Source: Clostridia bacterium
GTDB lineage: Bacteria; Bacillota; Clostridia; Christensenellales; UBA1242
DNA: 6,994 bases
Direction: 5' to 3'
Assembly: GCA_017537515.1 (NCBI GenBank)
Contig: JAFYKO010000204.1
Location: 1-6,994, forward strand
Made by a program: the position numbers and the translations under genes. The stretch's first letter is position 1, and each line of letters opens with the position of its first letter. Of the stretch, positions 5,699-6,994 are shown piece after piece. Below the pieces are notes generated by a model. It saw only the letters and a program-made list of their open reading frames with translations. It was not told where the DNA came from and made no database searches.

Positions 5699-5733
5699 AA
5701 AGTTGCAAGGTTCTCCATCTTGCAATTTTTTTT
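5699..5733 (+). terminator. Intrinsic terminator just upstream of the DUF1385-prmC gene
   Basis: TTGCAAG (5703-5709) pairs with CTTGCAA (5719-5725) around a nine-base loop. The stem can extend by A-T and G-T pairs to 5699, and eight T residues follow (5726-5733). It ends 23 bases before the ATG at 5756. Its place between a strong promoter and a gene suggests either the end of a small RNA or an attenuator. Confidence 0.8.
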
Positions 5734-5755
5734 GATTTTTGTTAAAAATATATCT

Positions 5756-6994
5756 ATGAATAAAATCTTCTCGCTACCCATTTTTGCTGGTATTGTTTTT
5801 TATGACAATAAAAATGAGGTTGTAAGCACTGTTTCTCCATATGGAAAAATCACCTTGAAGTCTCGAAAAAATCAAGATGGTGTTATTTTGCATCCCAATA
5901 CTCCACTTTTAAGAGGGCTTGAATATATTTTTTTCTCAACGGTTTTGTTTTTTAAGGGGCTTCAGCAATCTTTCTACAACGCAAATCAAAAGTCTGTGTT
6001 TGACGGACAAAATGCACTTGGGAAGAAGAATCTATATTTAATAACTATCTTAATTTTTTTTGGCATCTTGACAGGGTTTTATCTTATAGGTATGGCGTCT
6101 ACACATCTTGGGTTTGTTATATTTCCGAACTCGTATTCATTTTTTGTGAAGAATCTTTCAATTGCCTTTGTAAGGGTCACAATGGTATATCTTTTATTGT
6201 TTGCTTTAACGTTTTTGCCATTCTTAACAGAATTATGGAGATTTAACCAGGCAGGTAATGAGGTAGTGGCAGGAAGCAAGCATAGAGCATTAAATTATTA
6301 TAATATTTTGATTTCCTCTTTACTTACAAGCATTTTTGTGATATCATTACTAGGCTTAAATTTGTCATTTGGCTGGAAAGTCTTGATAAATATCGCAATA
6401 CTGACAATTTGTTTTTCTGTATTTTTTGAATTGGCTCTATTGATTGACGAATCTAAAGGTCTTTTGTATAAGGCAATCGCAGTGTTTGGAGTCTTGACAA
6501 CCGCTAGGCCTTCAAAAACTGAGAAACAAGTTGTTACGGGTGCTTACAACGAGGTTTTATTAATGCAAGAAGAGAAGGAAAGGGAAAACATAAATTTCAG
6601 TGCTGATGGCAGTGTTTCTTTTTCGTCTGTTTATGGGGCGGTCCGTGAAAGGCTGGCCGAGGCGGGCATAAAAGAAACGAGCGAAGCTGACTGGCTTATC
6701 GCAAATGTATTGAAGTGCAAAAGGTTTGATTTAAAACTTCTTCATTCTGTTTCAGTAGAATACGAAAAAGAAATTTTGCGTGTTCTTGAAAGAAGGGTCA
6801 AGGGCGAACCGCTTGAAAAAATATTTGGAGAAACAGAATTTTATGGCTTGACTTTTTTTGTGGATAAAAACGTCCTTACGCCGAGGCAAGATACAGAAAT
6901 TTTGGTCGAGGAAGCTATTAGGCTTATTGGAGATAAAAAATCTGACGTTTTGGACTTGTGTACTGGTAGTGGGTGTATTGCTATTACGGTTGCA
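5756..6994 (+). CDS. prmC: DUF1385 (YqhQ-like) membrane domain fused to PrmC release-factor methyltransferase, 3' end cut
   Basis: 413 codons run unbroken to the window edge. Residues 1-270 are a divergent DUF1385 domain: PNTPLLRGLEYI (48-58), hydrophobic segments near 93-113, 137-158, 184-202 and 208-230, and the family-like tail GLLYKAIAVFGVLTTARPS (235-253). The usual N-terminal GGQAVIEGVMMR and the later YHGAEHK motif are not recognisable (the latter reads FNQAGNEVVAGSKH). Residues 288-368 fit the PrmC N-terminal helical domain, ending EPLEKIFGETEFYG. VLTPRQDTEILVEE (373-386) and the SAM-binding VLDLCTGSGCIAI (398-410) follow. The catalytic NPPY lies beyond the window. PrmC methylates the GGQ glutamine of RF1/RF2; DUF1385 function is unknown. 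In Clostridia, DUF1385, prmC and prfA are often adjacent. Start: ATG 5756 lies after the terminator. An in-frame ATG at 5690 lies before it and would place the hairpin inside the gene. Neither has a clear ribosome binding site. Confidence 0.85.
   Translation, partial: MNKIFSLPIFAGIVFYDNKNEVVSTVSPYGKITLKSRKNQDGVILHPNTPLLRGLEYIFFSTVLFFKGLQQSFYNANQKSVFDGQNALGKKNLYLITILIFFGILTGFYLIGMASTHLGFVIFPNSYSFFVKNLSIAFVRVTMVYLLLFALTFLPFLTELWRFNQAGNEVVAGSKHRALNYYNILISSLLTSIFVISLLGLNLSFGWKVLINIAILTICFSVFFELALLIDESKGLLYKAIAVFGVLTTARPSKTEKQVVTGAYNEVLLMQEEKERENINFSADGSVSFSSVYGAVRERLAEAGIKETSEADWLIANVLKCKRFDLKLLHSVSVEYEKEILRVLERRVKGEPLEKIFGETEFYGLTFFVDKNVLTPRQDTEILVEEAIRLIGDKKSDVLDLCTGSGCIAITVA

Larger units (their letters stand above)
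5416..5733 (+). ncRNA. Predicted structured RNA, or attenuated leader of the DUF1385-prmC gene
   Basis: About 318 bases run from the predicted start of the sigma-A promoter to an intrinsic terminator, with no convincing reading frame. Visible structure: a 5' terminal hairpin (5416-5437); a 6-bp pairing GATATT/AATATC (5454-5459 with 5481-5486); a GC-rich domain closed by ACTGCCCT (5496-5503) with AGGGTAGT (5561-5568), 8 bp including one G-U; inside it a hairpin GGGCG/CGCCC (5542-5555) and a small CGAC/GTCG hairpin (5530-5540); finally the terminator. I compared it by eye with 6S, tmRNA, RNase P, SRP, T-box and common riboswitch signatures and recognised none. It is either a free-standing small RNA or a leader that controls read-through into the gene starting 23 bases beyond the terminator. 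Confidence 0.55.

Noticed and set aside
5258..5755. tRNA, rRNA, tmRNA, RNase P, SRP RNA, group II intron or insertion sequence in the long intergenic region
   Set aside because: None of the diagnostic sequences I know for these was seen, and there is no transposase or reverse transcriptase frame in the window.
6079..6279. Minus-strand open frame inside the DUF1385 domain
   Set aside because: It is antisense to hydrophobic codons of a long continuous plus-strand gene and carries no motifs.

Overview
The window is AT-rich bacterial DNA. It carries the sporulation genes spoVAC, spoVAD, spoVAE and yunB, Gram-positive style ribosome binding sites, and a DUF1385 (YqhQ) domain joined to PrmC. Together these point to an endospore-forming member of the Bacillota, most likely an uncultured Clostridia lineage. 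The compact AC-AD-AE set, without spoVAA, AB, B or F in view, is the usual clostridial form. I cannot name a genus.

Layout. (1) 1-525, plus strand: the 3' end of a large secreted protein with an InlB/Listeria-type repeat remnant and a C-terminal Hint (intein-like) domain, closed by a hairpin terminator that probably works in both directions. (2) 581-2551, minus strand: a 656-residue lipoprotein of unknown function with a Tyr/Gly-rich segment, a block with a cysteine at every third residue and a long Asn/Thr/Gln-rich tail. It converges on the Hint gene and is divergent from the spoVA operon. (3) 2663-4518, plus strand: spoVAC-spoVAD-spoVAE, tightly spaced, encoding the channel and binding proteins that move calcium dipicolinate. 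(4) 4583-5257: yunB, another sporulation gene, ended by a clear intrinsic terminator at 5295-5318. (5) 5319-5755: no protein gene. It holds a near-consensus vegetative promoter (5381-5409), a strongly structured GC-rich element (about 5496-5600) and a second intrinsic terminator (5699-5733). This is the layout of a small RNA or of an attenuated leader. (6) 5756-6994 and beyond: one uninterrupted frame encoding a divergent DUF1385 membrane domain fused to PrmC, the methyltransferase that modifies release factors. It is cut by the window edge.

How the parts relate. The spoVA genes and yunB act in the developing spore. The divergent lipoprotein has coat-like composition and may also belong to sporulation, but only composition and position support that. 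The DUF1385-PrmC gene is translation housekeeping and is separated from the spore genes by two terminators and its own promoter region. The least explained items are the cysteine-repeat lipoprotein, the promoter-to-terminator RNA ahead of the fusion gene, and the fusion itself.
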